From assembly GCA_030647205.1 (NCBI GenBank), contig JAUSJO010000002.1, positions 310,001 to 374,000 on the forward strand: a stretch of 64,000 bases of DNA. Reading direction: 5' to 3'. This DNA is from a bacterium. Lineage in GTDB: Bacteria > Patescibacteria > CPR2 > UBA1875 > JAJYID01. This document shows positions 17,190 to 27,632 of this stretch, in pieces (the stretch's first letter is position 1; each line of letters opens with the position of its first letter). The translations under genes were made by a program, and so were the position numbers. The notes beneath the pieces were generated by a model. It saw only the letters and a list, made by a program, of their open reading frames with translations, had not been told where the DNA came from and ran no database searches.

Positions 17190-17350
17190 AAAAGTTTCAT
17201 ATGTTGACGAGCTGATGATTCCTTGGAGAAACTGAGTAATTTTTTTATTCATTACTATCTCCAGAAAACTCTTGCCGTTGAGGCAGAATTTCCCTATTAT
17301 AGTAGTAATGTTTTAGCTTTAAACCTAAAGAATAATTTTTCGGGGGGCGA
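17190..17350 (+). promoter_or_regulatory. Intergenic region with promoter of the giant surface gene
   Basis: A hairpin AGTTTC/GAAACT followed by a T-run at about 17239-17247 could end the upstream transcript. TTGCCG (17272-17277) and TATTAT (17295-17300), 17 nt apart, could start the next. GGGGGG lies just before the TTG start. Confidence 0.5.
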
Positions 17351-20300
17351 TTGAAGTATAAAGAACGTAAGGTAAAGAGCACGAAAAGTAAGATTATAGC
17401 ATACATAGCAAGGTGTTCGGCTTTTGTATGTAAAAATACTGAGCAGTCTTGTAGTTTAGCTAAGCACTCATGGCTATGCCGTGAAAAGAAGGTAGTAGTC
17501 TTCCCTATTAGGGAGTTACTTAAGGTATTTTATTTCTTAAAAAATATATTTGTTCTCCTGCGTCTTGTTTACTATGAACTGCTTTATTTCGCACACTTAA
17601 GGGTTAGATTCTTACATGATCAGATGTATCAAGGTAATAAGACCTATAAAAAAGTAAATGATTTTAAGTATACAAGGCCTATTCGCAAGGCAACAATCCT
17701 GGGGTTTGTTATATCGTTTTTCATTTTTCAGGTTATGGGAAGTCTCTGGCCGGAGATTTTTAACCCCGCCCACCCCAAGGTAGCAGAAGGCGGAAGCAAC
17801 ACTGTTACTTGGACGACAGATGCTGACTTTAACGCAGGCACTACTAAAAGCGGTGTTAAGGTTCAGAGTGACAGTGTGACGCTAAATGATCCTGATATTA
17901 TCCCTGAAGTAAAAGCGTCTGGGAATGACCTCTATGCCGTTCGCTTTTTGGATACTAATAATGGATACGCAGTTGGAATGAGCGGCCTTCTTTTAAAAAC
18001 TATAGATGGCGGTGTCAACTGGTCAACAAAAAACCCGGGAACTAGTAATAATTTAAATGAAATTTATATAGTAGATGCTAACATATCTTATGTGGTGGGA
18101 GATGGCGGTGTCATTAGGAAAACGACAGACAGCGGAACGACATGGGCCACTCAAACTTCCGGAACAACAAATAACTTAAATGGCGTTTACTTTACAGACG
18201 CAAACACCGGTTATGTGGTTGGAGATTCTGGAACAATCAAAAAAACCACAGATGGGGGTACAAACTGGGTTGCCCAGACTTCAGGGACAACCTATGCCTT
18301 TGAGGATATCTTTTTTGTCGGTGGTAGTACAGGATATGCTGCCGGATCAAACGGGTCTATATATAAAACTTTAGACGGAGGCACAAACTGGGTTATCCAG
18401 GCTACAGCAGCCGGTACTTCTTATAATTCAATATACTTCACAGACGCAAATACGGGTTATGCACCAGGTAATATTGTTCTTAAAAAAACCACAGACGGAG
18501 GCACAAACTGGACCACCAACTACTCACTTAGCGGGAACACATGGTATGGGGTACACTTTGCTGACGCAAATACTGGTTACGTGAGTGGTTCTAGTGGCAA
18601 GGTAAGAAAAACTATAAATTCGGGTACAAGCTGGACAGATCAGACTACGGGGTTTGGAGCGGGTAATGTTTATGACATTTACTTTACAGATGCTAATAAC
18701 GGTTATGCAGTCGGGGCTAGCGGCAAGATTATAAAAACCACGAATGGCGGTGCAAACTGGACTTTGAAAACTTTGAGTGTGACAGGTAACAACCTAAATA
18801 GTACTTACTTCACAGACTCAAATACCGGCTATGCAGTAGGGAACTCGGGCACTATCTTAAAAACTACAAATGGTAGCGCGAGTTGGTCGGCCCTAACGTC
18901 TGGGACGTCAAGCGTCTTAAATGGTGTTTACTTTACGGATAACAATACTGGATACGCGGTTGGTGCAAGTGGTCTTATAAGGAAAACCACAGATGGGGGA
19001 GCGAACTGGGTTGCCCAGACTTCAGGGACAACCTATGCCTTATATGGCATACATTTTACAGATGCAAGTACCGGGTATACAACGGGGGATAATGGGACGA
19101 TATTAAAAACCACAGATGGGGGAGCGAACTGGGTTGCCCAGACTTCAGGGACGACGGGCTATTTTAGGGACGTTTACTTCACAGATGCTAACACCGGCTT
19201 TCTTGCAGGAAGATACGGTATATACAAGACCACAAATGGGGGCACAAACTGGTCTTCAGTCTCTGGCTCTGATATCTATTTAAACAGCATGTATTTTACA
19301 GATGCAAATACCGGATATGCAGTCGGTAACAGTGGGACAATCATAAAAACCACAAATGGTGGTGCAAACTGGGCTGCCCAGACCTCAGGGACGACAAATC
19401 AGTTAAATAGTACTCATTTTACAAGTGCTAGCACTGGTTACATAGTTGGTGTTAACGGTACTATTCTTGAGACAAATGATGGGGGCACAAACTGGTCGTT
19501 GACGTCTGTGGGTACGTCTTTAAGTAGCGTTTATTTTACAGATGCTAACACCGGTTATGCAGTTGGTAGTACTGGGTTTATTTTGAAGTTTTATCCTCAA
19601 TATGCTACTTCGGGGGATATCTCTGGACTTAAGGTAGATGCAGGAGAAGGGGCAAAGGCGAACTGGTCTAGTATCACCAATAGCTCAACACTACTATCTA
19701 ATACGTCAGTAAGTTTTCAGACAAGAGGCTCAGACGATAACTCTACTTGGTCCGGGTGGCAATCTCTAAGCGGTGAGACGATCCAAACTGCGGAGTATAG
19801 ATATTTAGAAGTCAAAGCAACTTTGTCAACTTCTGACGGGCTACACACCCCATCGCTTAATGATCTTACGGTTACTTATGACAATCTCGAAGCCCCAGTA
19901 AATAGTAATATCACTTTAACAAAAACTGATGGTACGGCACTTAAAACAAGTGCGGGGGATGACCTGGCTGGCGGTGTAGCCGGAGGCTGGACAAATGCAA
20001 CCACTGTTAGGTTAACGGCAACCGGCTTAACATGTGGGCAAGGAACTCCTGAAAATCCGACCTGTGGTTCAAGCTCGACAAACAGAAGACCTGAGGTTGA
20101 AATCAAAGAAATGGGAACTGTTTTTGATGGGGCTGTAACATATGAGGCAGTTAGTGGTAATAGCTATGTGGATGTGGCCTTGCCGGGGATTCCAGTCACA
20201 GGACAAGAATATCATATACGTGCAAGGAGTATTGACGATGAGGGCAAAGCGTCTGGATGGACTCAATATGCTAGCGATACTGCGGCTATTACGTATGATA

Positions 20301-23300
20301 ATACTCCCGCAGGAGTATTTAATATCTCTACGCCCGCAGATAATAACTGGGGGACGGCAAGACCTACCTTTACTTGGGCTAGCACCTCTGATGCTAACTC
20401 TGGTATCAATAAATACCAGCTATACATAGATGGCGCACTAGATACCGACAATATTTCGGCGGTAGCCACTTCAGTTCAGGCAACAAACTCACTTATTGAT
20501 GGAAGTCATACTTGGTATGTAAAGGCTGTCGATAATGCCGGTAATGCAAGGCAATCAACCAGTACATTTACAGTCAATATAGACACTAGTGCACCGACAT
20601 CATTCAACTTATCGACCCCGGCGAACAATTCATGGACAAACAACACTGGACCCACCCTGACATGGACAGCTTCTTCTGACCCGCATTCGGTCTTAGCAAA
20701 ATACCAACTATATATCAACGGTAGCTTAAATAGAGACAACATTTCTTCAGTTGCTACCTCAACTACACCAACAGGGTCTCAAACAGGAACATACTCATGG
20801 TATATAAAAGCAATAAATAATGCCGGCGGTGAGACAAATTCGGCGACCTATACTATCAACTATGACAACGCAGCCACATTCCCGTCACCTTTTGTAGCCA
20901 GCAGCAATGATGCGGAAAAGGTAGTCGTCTCATGGTCAGATCAAAATACAGGCGCTCCGACTGATACGTTCACAGTTCACAGGGTTAAGAAGTCAGAGTA
21001 TGATAGTAACTCTTGGACAAAGGACAGTGATTGGAGTACAGGAACGGATTATGGCGTCTTTACAATTGCAGGAGGGGTTGGCGTCCTAAATGACAGTTCT
21101 CTTGGAGCGGTTCAAGGTCAGCCAATCATCTCTCAGTCGGTAAATTATGTCTACAAAATAAAATCAACGGATACAGCTGGTAACGCATCCGGTTGGTCCA
21201 GCGTTGTTATCGGAAGAACAACCGATACAGCCGATCCTCAGGATCCATCTACCGTGACAGCAGTTGCTTGTGACGGAACGGCTCCGAACTGTTCAAACAT
21301 TCTCAATAAGGGCTATGAAATCAAGCTGGCTTGGGCGGCCTCCAATGATTTTGGTTCAGGAGTGACCGGTTATAAAGTTTATAGAAATACGGCAAACTCT
21401 ACAGATCCAAGTACATTTGCACTGGTCGGATATCTCGATGTACCAACACCGGGGGCTCCTGTTAGTACTGTCTACTATGATAATGACGCAAACAATGATA
21501 AACACGATTTCACTGACACTATAAATGAACAACAGGTAAGTATAAAAGCTGCCGCAACAGGGAGATTAAATGATTACGTTAACTACTATTATAGGATAGT
21601 GGCGGTGGACGCTGTAGGAAACGAGACCAACATTATTACAACTGAAGGGCTAGGGTTACCAAACTACACTAACTATGCCACCGCAAGGACCCCTGACGTA
21701 ACTTCTCCTTCGACCCCTCAGAATGTAGTTGTTACGCCTATGGGCCTTGACTCATCTGGTGGCGCTCAGCGAGTTGATGTTACCTGGAGTACTTCAACTG
21801 ATATTACCAGTAGAAACGCAGGAGCAAGCGGTTCCGGGATTGCCGGATATAAAGTGATGCAATGTCAGGGTGACGGCACATTCTGTACTGATGATGGTAA
21901 CTATAGTCAAATTGGTACAACATCCTCGACTAACTACACGAAAGAAGGCCTTGGAGAGTTCACTTGGTATTACTATAAAATTATTGCTGTAGACAAGGCA
22001 TCGTCAGCAACTATAACAGATACTTCTAATAACAGTTCAGCAAGAAGCTCATCGGCCTCAGTAAAAACAGCTTCAAATACAGTGCCAACGGTACCACTTT
22101 CCGTGAATGTAACGACAAAAACCGGTGATCCAAATACAGATAGCGATGTTGGTCATCAAAATACTGTTACATTTAACGGGTCATATGCCAAAAACTGTGC
22201 CGGTGGTGAACGCTGTGTTACGGGATACGAGATTTATCGCTCTACTGATAACTTTGCTTCAAGTTCGTTAAAAATTGCAGACGTTTCTATAGGTGCAGTT
22301 GGGGATGAAAGGAGTGTCACTTATACCTATATAGATAATAACTCGACGAACGATGCAACGGCGCCATCGATTTCCAGAAGTTCAGGCGGAACTCCAGCTT
22401 TGAGTAAAGCACAAACCGCTCATTTGGTTGATGCAGCGACATATTATTATAAAGTGAAATCAAAAGACAACACTCCAACAGTTCCCGACGGAGGACCATT
22501 TACTTCAGGCATGTCTTCGGTGGCTGTCGGTACTCTTCATGCTGGTTGGGATACAACCCCAGATGCAACAGATCCAGATGTCCCCCAAAGTGTAGCTGTA
22601 AAAAATATTCATCCAAATGACTCAATGGTTAGAAATATTATCACATGGACAATGATTCCGGATTCTACCAGAAACGGAACAAGTGACTTCTCAAAGTACC
22701 AGATCTATCGTTATGAGGTTCTGTTGGGCAGTGGTACGGCGACACTTATTGCAGAGAAAACTGATCGGGGAGATAACTATCATGTTGACGGGATTACAAA
22801 CGGCCAAAAGGATAAAGATTATGCATATTATGTTGTAGCGGTAGACAATGCAGGGACAGACTTCAAATATGCAAACGGGCAAATCATAAATCCTACATCC
22901 AACACGAGCAGCCATATAGCAACAGTTTCGATAAATCCTGGGGCAGTGAATCCTAGCGTATCAGGCACTACAGTTGCGAGCACGGGCGTATCATCTGCTA
23001 CTATAAACTGGTCTACGAACCAAGAGACAGATTCATTGGTAGAGTATAAGGTAAAAGATTCAAATGATGTGATTGCGGCAGGGAAAGACAGAACCCAACC
23101 GACAACAAGCCATTCTGTCTCCCTAGGAAACTTGAGCAAAGGTGTTGCTTACCAATATAGGATTGTCAGCCGTAACTCACTTGGTAATATTGATGAGTCT
23201 GCCGCAAATACATGGAAAGAGTTCTCAACCCAGGATTTTTATATATCAGATAATACTGTTTTGACCACTACATCTACGGCGACTATAAGTTGGAACACAA

Positions 23301-24496
23301 ACATCGACTCTGACTCATATGTGGAGTATAAACCGGAAGGATCATCAGAAAAGTATGAGGTTGCCGGTGATGCTGTTCCGACGAAAAACCACGAGGTAAC
23401 ACTTAAGGGTTTGGTGCCGAACAGTCATTATACATATAATCTTCGTTCCGTCACTTCTGATAAATATATTGTTACAAAAAATCTCGATACCTTTAAAACC
23501 CGCGACAACGATCTCGATAAATTCAGAATTACACCGGGGGAAACCAATGTTTCGGAACAAAATATTACGGCGACTACAACTCAGATTACATGGACCACAA
23601 CGGTTGCGACTACTTCATGGGTTGAGTATGGAACTGAGGTTGGAGTTTACTCGATGAGCGCCGGTGATAATGATTTAAATACCCTGCATGCTGTTAAACT
23701 CACAAACTTGAGGCCAGGGACAAAGTACTTCTATAGAGTAAGGGGCAAAGATGAAAATGGTGTTGAACTCTTCTCGCCGGAATCATCATTTACTGCTATA
23801 CTTATGCCCGAGATTTCAAACCTCAAAGTTAGAGACTTTAGCCCGTATACAGCAACGATTACATTTGATACAAACGTTGAAACAGTTGTATCACTAAACT
23901 ACGGCAAAGACACTAGCTATGGGTCAAGCGTGACTGTCGCAAAAGCGGAGAAAAATCACGTCATTACTCTTAAAGAACTTGACGATAACGCAACATATCA
24001 TTTCCAGGCGTCTGCTACGGATCAGTTCAAAAACAATATTAAGTCTTCCGATATGATATTCTCAACCCCGCTTGATACCCAAGGACCGGAGGTGTCGGAG
24101 CTCAAAGTTGATGTTTTGCCTGTTTCTGACGCATCAGAGACAGCATCGGTTATCATTTCCTGGACAACAGATAAGCCTGCAACAACGCAGGTGGAGTACG
24201 ATGACAAGGGTGGCGGGGAAAAATATGAAAACCACACTATAGAAAACGCTACCTTAAATACGTCTCATACGGTTTTGATCAAAGACCTAAATACATCGGC
24301 TAACTATAGATTTAGGATTATATCTAAGGATAAGAGAAATAATCTGACCAAAACGAAAGCTTCAAACTTTATCACCCCGACAAAAGAAAAGTCACTGCTT
24401 CAGATAATTATAAAATCATTCGAAGATACATTTTCTTGGACAAAGAATGTTCCGCAGTTTTTTGGTAAAATAGGAAATCGGCTAATGGGTCAATAG
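17351..24496 (+). CDS. Giant surface protein: propeller repeats plus FN3-like domains
   Basis: 2381 residues, with a TTG start behind GGGGGG. A basic N-terminus of about 100 residues leads to one membrane segment (about 115-135) that anchors or exports the rest. Residues 193-746 hold 14 tandem repeats of about 41 residues with the pattern YFTDANTGYAVGxSG-KTTxGGxxW, typical of Ycf48/BNR-type beta-propellers; that number fits about two propellers. Next come a lectin- or discoidin-like stretch and two Ig-like repeats, then many fibronectin III-type domains to the end, the last ones resembling the domain at the N-terminus of purple acid phosphatases. It is probably an adhesin or host-contact protein. 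The two following genes may be co-transcribed. Confidence 0.9.
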   Translation: MKYKERKVKSTKSKIIAYIARCSAFVCKNTEQSCSLAKHSWLCREKKVVVFPIRELLKVFYFLKNIFVLLRLVYYELLYFAHLRVRFLHDQMYQGNKTYKKVNDFKYTRPIRKATILGFVISFFIFQVMGSLWPEIFNPAHPKVAEGGSNTVTWTTDADFNAGTTKSGVKVQSDSVTLNDPDIIPEVKASGNDLYAVRFLDTNNGYAVGMSGLLLKTIDGGVNWSTKNPGTSNNLNEIYIVDANISYVVGDGGVIRKTTDSGTTWATQTSGTTNNLNGVYFTDANTGYVVGDSGTIKKTTDGGTNWVAQTSGTTYAFEDIFFVGGSTGYAAGSNGSIYKTLDGGTNWVIQATAAGTSYNSIYFTDANTGYAPGNIVLKKTTDGGTNWTTNYSLSGNTWYGVHFADANTGYVSGSSGKVRKTINSGTSWTDQTTGFGAGNVYDIYFTDANNGYAVGASGKIIKTTNGGANWTLKTLSVTGNNLNSTYFTDSNTGYAVGNSGTILKTTNGSASWSALTSGTSSVLNGVYFTDNNTGYAVGASGLIRKTTDGGANWVAQTSGTTYALYGIHFTDASTGYTTGDNGTILKTTDGGANWVAQTSGTTGYFRDVYFTDANTGFLAGRYGIYKTTNGGTNWSSVSGSDIYLNSMYFTDANTGYAVGNSGTIIKTTNGGANWAAQTSGTTNQLNSTHFTSASTGYIVGVNGTILETNDGGTNWSLTSVGTSLSSVYFTDANTGYAVGSTGFILKFYPQYATSGDISGLKVDAGEGAKANWSSITNSSTLLSNTSVSFQTRGSDDNSTWSGWQSLSGETIQTAEYRYLEVKATLSTSDGLHTPSLNDLTVTYDNLEAPVNSNITLTKTDGTALKTSAGDDLAGGVAGGWTNATTVRLTATGLTCGQGTPENPTCGSSSTNRRPEVEIKEMGTVFDGAVTYEAVSGNSYVDVALPGIPVTGQEYHIRARSIDDEGKASGWTQYASDTAAITYDNTPAGVFNISTPADNNWGTARPTFTWASTSDANSGINKYQLYIDGALDTDNISAVATSVQATNSLIDGSHTWYVKAVDNAGNARQSTSTFTVNIDTSAPTSFNLSTPANNSWTNNTGPTLTWTASSDPHSVLAKYQLYINGSLNRDNISSVATSTTPTGSQTGTYSWYIKAINNAGGETNSATYTINYDNAATFPSPFVASSNDAEKVVVSWSDQNTGAPTDTFTVHRVKKSEYDSNSWTKDSDWSTGTDYGVFTIAGGVGVLNDSSLGAVQGQPIISQSVNYVYKIKSTDTAGNASGWSSVVIGRTTDTADPQDPSTVTAVACDGTAPNCSNILNKGYEIKLAWAASNDFGSGVTGYKVYRNTANSTDPSTFALVGYLDVPTPGAPVSTVYYDNDANNDKHDFTDTINEQQVSIKAAATGRLNDYVNYYYRIVAVDAVGNETNIITTEGLGLPNYTNYATARTPDVTSPSTPQNVVVTPMGLDSSGGAQRVDVTWSTSTDITSRNAGASGSGIAGYKVMQCQGDGTFCTDDGNYSQIGTTSSTNYTKEGLGEFTWYYYKIIAVDKASSATITDTSNNSSARSSSASVKTASNTVPTVPLSVNVTTKTGDPNTDSDVGHQNTVTFNGSYAKNCAGGERCVTGYEIYRSTDNFASSSLKIADVSIGAVGDERSVTYTYIDNNSTNDATAPSISRSSGGTPALSKAQTAHLVDAATYYYKVKSKDNTPTVPDGGPFTSGMSSVAVGTLHAGWDTTPDATDPDVPQSVAVKNIHPNDSMVRNIITWTMIPDSTRNGTSDFSKYQIYRYEVLLGSGTATLIAEKTDRGDNYHVDGITNGQKDKDYAYYVVAVDNAGTDFKYANGQIINPTSNTSSHIATVSINPGAVNPSVSGTTVASTGVSSATINWSTNQETDSLVEYKVKDSNDVIAAGKDRTQPTTSHSVSLGNLSKGVAYQYRIVSRNSLGNIDESAANTWKEFSTQDFYISDNTVLTTTSTATISWNTNIDSDSYVEYKPEGSSEKYEVAGDAVPTKNHEVTLKGLVPNSHYTYNLRSVTSDKYIVTKNLDTFKTRDNDLDKFRITPGETNVSEQNITATTTQITWTTTVATTSWVEYGTEVGVYSMSAGDNDLNTLHAVKLTNLRPGTKYFYRVRGKDENGVELFSPESSFTAILMPEISNLKVRDFSPYTATITFDTNVETVVSLNYGKDTSYGSSVTVAKAEKNHVITLKELDDNATYHFQASATDQFKNNIKSSDMIFSTPLDTQGPEVSELKVDVLPVSDASETASVIISWTTDKPATTQVEYDDKGGGEKYENHTIENATLNTSHTVLIKDLNTSANYRFRIISKDKRNNLTKTKASNFITPTKEKSLLQIIIKSFEDTFSWTKNVPQFFGKIGNRLMGQ
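18242..19152 (+). repeat. Near-identical DNA repeats inside the propeller region
   Basis: A 47-nt segment at 18983-19029 recurs exactly at 19106-19152, 123 nt (41 codons) away. A third copy at 18242-18288 differs at three bases. Other repeat units are much more divergent, so these copies are recent or are kept alike by gene conversion. Confidence 0.85.
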
Positions 24497-24541
24497 ACAG
24501 TTGTGGCATTTAGTCAGTAATTAGGTTAAAAGGAGATCAAA

Positions 24542-24931
24542 ATGAGTCAAGCAGATAACATACAAGCGCCTATACCGGAAAGTAAGGAGCAAGTAACAAA
24601 CAGCCAGGGAGAGATCAAAGAAGCGGCTTTACCAGAAACAGGGTCTCAAAAAATGGGTGAGCCTGTCCCAGGGACTACGAAAAGCGATAATACAATACCC
24701 GCTACTATTTCTAAAGTTTTGGAACCGGATGCAAAAACTCCCGCGGTTCAGCCAGCTTCCGGTACTGCGCCGGCTTCCGCACAAAGGCCTTCCAGTGAGC
24801 CATATATTAAAGCAGCAGAAGATATCATACAAAAAGATAAGGGCGATCCGCATAAAGAGGAAGACGATCACGAAGTTATACAGATGCAGTATCTAAGCAA
24901 CCGTTTTGGTAAAAATATAAAAAAGAAATAA
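24542..24931 (+). CDS. Low-complexity Pro/Glu/Ala-rich protein
   Basis: 129 residues, hydrophilic, rich in Pro, Glu, Ala, Gln and Ser, ending in a basic tail. Probably disordered; no domain recognised. The ATG at 24542 has AAAGGAGA upstream. It ends 1 nt before the ATPase gene, so the two are clearly coupled. It could be an accessory or linker of the ATPase machine, which is inference from position only. Confidence 0.7.
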   Translation: MSQADNIQAPIPESKEQVTNSQGEIKEAALPETGSQKMGEPVPGTTKSDNTIPATISKVLEPDAKTPAVQPASGTAPASAQRPSSEPYIKAAEDIIQKDKGDPHKEEDDHEVIQMQYLSNRFGKNIKKK

Positions 24932-24932
24932 T

Positions 24933-27443
24933 ATGGTATTTATTGTTTTAGGAGGGTGTTTTCTTTTATGTCTTTCGGGACTGGTGGTTTTGTATTTCTA
25001 CAAAAAAACTAAGGCGTACAAAAAGCAGGTTGAAAGGTCTCTCAAAATTGTTCCTCTTAAAATAACAGTTCCCAGAGATCTTGGATCAAAGAATATGCAG
25101 GGCCAGACGCGTGACGACAGAGAAGCAGCGAAAGAGATTGTATCCTTTATGGAAACTTTTTATGCCAATCTCTCCACTATTTATAAAAGGGGTTTTAAGA
25201 ATATTCACAGAAATTTTTTTTATGGTCAAAGGCACCTATCACTTGAAATTATTGCCAAGGACAGGGAAATATTCTTTTATATGGGGGTTCCGGTAATCTT
25301 AGTTGATATGGTTGAGAAAATGCTTTCTTCTCAGTATCCTGAAGCATTGATTGAAGAGTCAGAAGAACTGAATATTTTTTCCGAGGAATGGAAAGAGGTG
25401 GGAGTTTGCGGAGGAGAGCTGAAACTGCTAAAGAAATTTATTTATCCTATTAAAACATATAAAAACATTGATTCTGAACCTTTGGAGTCTATAACAAATG
25501 CTTTAAGTAGAATGAGCCAAGGAGAGGGAGCAGCTATTCAGATGCTTATTCGCCCGGTCAGTGCAAGGAAGATGGGAGGTGGCCGCTCTGCCGTAAGAAA
25601 GTCACAAAACCAAAAAAACAGAGGTAGTATCGCAGGACAGATTATAGATGCGACACTGACAAACGGTCAAGGTTCTCAATCCCAAGAGCCGGTAAAACTT
25701 ACGGCAATGGAAGAAGAGGTAAATAAGGCTATTGAAGAAAAGGCGGGGAAACCAGCATTTGAGACGATTATCCGATTTGTTGTTTCAACTCAAACACCAC
25801 ATCGCAGCGAGATGATTTTAGCTGAACTCCAAAGTGCCTTTGCCCAGTTCAACGATCAAAATCTAAATGGTTTCAAATTTGTGAGAGAAAAAAACGTTGA
25901 TAAACTTGTAACCGACTATATCTTCCGATTTTTTGAACATAAACTCTTTTCTTTAAATAGCGTTTTAGGAAATTTTCTCGGCCATAAAAGTATTTTAAAT
26001 ACCGAGGAGCTATCCAGCATATTCCACTTACCTAACTATTTGACGCCGTCCCCCGGTATCAATTGGCTCCCCGCAAAAATGGTTGAGCTTCCATTAAACA
26101 TTCCACAAGAAGGAACCGTTATCGGTAAGGCTACATATAGAGGAGAGGAAAAAGTGATCCGAGTTTCAGATGTTGATAAAAGAAGGCATGTTTATATCCT
26201 TGGACAAACCGGTACAGGTAAGTCAAACCTGATGAAGAACATGATAGTTGATGACATTATGCGGGGGAAAGGCGTTGCTTATATTGACCCGCATGGTCAG
26301 GATTTGGAAGATGTTATCAGTAAGATCCCCAAAGAGAGAGCGGAAGATGTAATAATTTTTGACGCCGGTGATATTGAAAGGCCGATGGGGCTCAACATAT
26401 TTGAGGCGGAAACAACCGAACAGAAAGATCTGGTGACAAACGAAGCGCTGGACATCTTGTATAGTTTGTATGACCCTAACCATTCCGGCCAAATATTTGG
26501 GCCGCGTTTTGACCACTGGTTTAGGAACGCTGCCTTGACTTTGATGGCTGACCCGGCAGGAGGTACATTTATAGAAATTCCAACCTTGTTTACTAACGAG
26601 AGGTTTTTAGCGGAAAAGTTAAAACATGTTGAAGACCCGATAGTTAGGAGCTTCTGGGTTGATGAGTTCGCAAATACATCGCAACAGGTTAAGTCTGAGA
26701 TGTTAAGCTATTTCATCCCCAAGTTTGGTGCTTTCATGACCAATACCACCATGCGAAATATTATGGGTCAACCCATTTCCTCATTAAAGTTGAGAGAGAT
26801 TATGGATAACAAAAAGATACTGCTTGTAAACCTTTCTAAGGGTAGAATCGGCGAAAAAAACATGAAGCTTTTAGGAATGATTTTTGTTATAAAGCTTCAG
26901 GTGGCGGCTATGTCTAGGGCAGATGTTCCTGAGGATCAGAGACAGGACTTCACTCTTTATGTTGATGAGTTTCAAAACTTTCTTACTGAGTCATTTGCCC
27001 AGATACTTTCCGAGGCGCGAAAGTATAGATTTATCCTTGTTGTTGCGAACCAGTTTGTCGGGCAGTTGACTGACGAGATCAGAACGGCCGTTTTTGGTAA
27101 CGTTGGTACGGTGATGTCGTTCAGGGTTGGCCCCGAAGACGGCGAGTACATGGTAAAACAGTTTGAACCTGTTTTTAATGTTAACGATATGCTTAATATG
27201 GAAAATGGATACGCTGTAATAAGACTGATGATAAACGGATATCCATCCAGACCGTTTATAGTGAATCCTACGTGGCCGCCTATAGGTGTGTCTAATCCGA
27301 AAGTTGGTGAAGCGATAAAGCAGCTTTCAAGACTTAAATATGCAAAACCAAAAGAAATTGTAGATCAAGAGGTTTTGAGCCGTATGCCGATACAAAGTGC
27401 TGGTTCTCAGGAAGCAAGTTCTGGTGATTTGCCAAGATCATAA
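24933..27443 (+). CDS. TraG/TraD-like DNA-translocase ATPase
   Basis: 836 residues. One N-terminal membrane segment (about 2-24), a mixed alpha/beta region to about 400 of the kind seen in Patescibacterial type IV secretion-like ATPases, then a P-loop ATPase. ILGQTGTGKSN at about 424-434 is Walker A, LYVDEFQNFLT near 676 is Walker B, and VVANQFVGQL fits the sensor strand. It resembles coupling proteins that bring substrate to type IV secretion or pilus channels. No relaxase, VirB or pilin genes lie nearby. With the giant surface gene upstream it may form a surface or uptake module. Confidence 0.85.
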   Translation: MVFIVLGGCFLLCLSGLVVLYFYKKTKAYKKQVERSLKIVPLKITVPRDLGSKNMQGQTRDDREAAKEIVSFMETFYANLSTIYKRGFKNIHRNFFYGQRHLSLEIIAKDREIFFYMGVPVILVDMVEKMLSSQYPEALIEESEELNIFSEEWKEVGVCGGELKLLKKFIYPIKTYKNIDSEPLESITNALSRMSQGEGAAIQMLIRPVSARKMGGGRSAVRKSQNQKNRGSIAGQIIDATLTNGQGSQSQEPVKLTAMEEEVNKAIEEKAGKPAFETIIRFVVSTQTPHRSEMILAELQSAFAQFNDQNLNGFKFVREKNVDKLVTDYIFRFFEHKLFSLNSVLGNFLGHKSILNTEELSSIFHLPNYLTPSPGINWLPAKMVELPLNIPQEGTVIGKATYRGEEKVIRVSDVDKRRHVYILGQTGTGKSNLMKNMIVDDIMRGKGVAYIDPHGQDLEDVISKIPKERAEDVIIFDAGDIERPMGLNIFEAETTEQKDLVTNEALDILYSLYDPNHSGQIFGPRFDHWFRNAALTLMADPAGGTFIEIPTLFTNERFLAEKLKHVEDPIVRSFWVDEFANTSQQVKSEMLSYFIPKFGAFMTNTTMRNIMGQPISSLKLREIMDNKKILLVNLSKGRIGEKNMKLLGMIFVIKLQVAAMSRADVPEDQRQDFTLYVDEFQNFLTESFAQILSEARKYRFILVVANQFVGQLTDEIRTAVFGNVGTVMSFRVGPEDGEYMVKQFEPVFNVNDMLNMENGYAVIRLMINGYPSRPFIVNPTWPPIGVSNPKVGEAIKQLSRLKYAKPKEIVDQEVLSRMPIQSAGSQEASSGDLPRS

Positions 27444-27479
27444 ATATTGATATTTTCTTTTGTTTTTGTGCTTTATCCG

Positions 27480-27632
27480 TGGTAAAATATAGACAGTCCA
27501 AGAGGGCTAAATTTTCAAAAAATCTCTCATAGATTAGGGGTGGTTGTAGAACCAAAAAAGACCTTTATATAGGTAAAATAGTTGATTTCTGAATAAGAAA
27601 TATTAGTTAAGTTATGCATAAAGATAAAATAC
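27480..27632 (+). promoter_or_regulatory. gyrB promoter and leader
   Basis: TGGTAAAAT at 27480-27488 is an extended -10; a second TAAAAT lies at 27575-27580. The leader of 50-140 nt holds small hairpins such as ATTTCT/AAGAAAT near 27590 and a 10-codon frame (27614) that overlaps the gyrB start. No Shine-Dalgarno is visible before gyrB. Confidence 0.45.

Noticed and set aside
24933..27443. Conjugative element or plasmid transfer region
   Set aside because: Only the coupling-type ATPase is present; no relaxase, integrase, attachment repeats or mating-pair genes.
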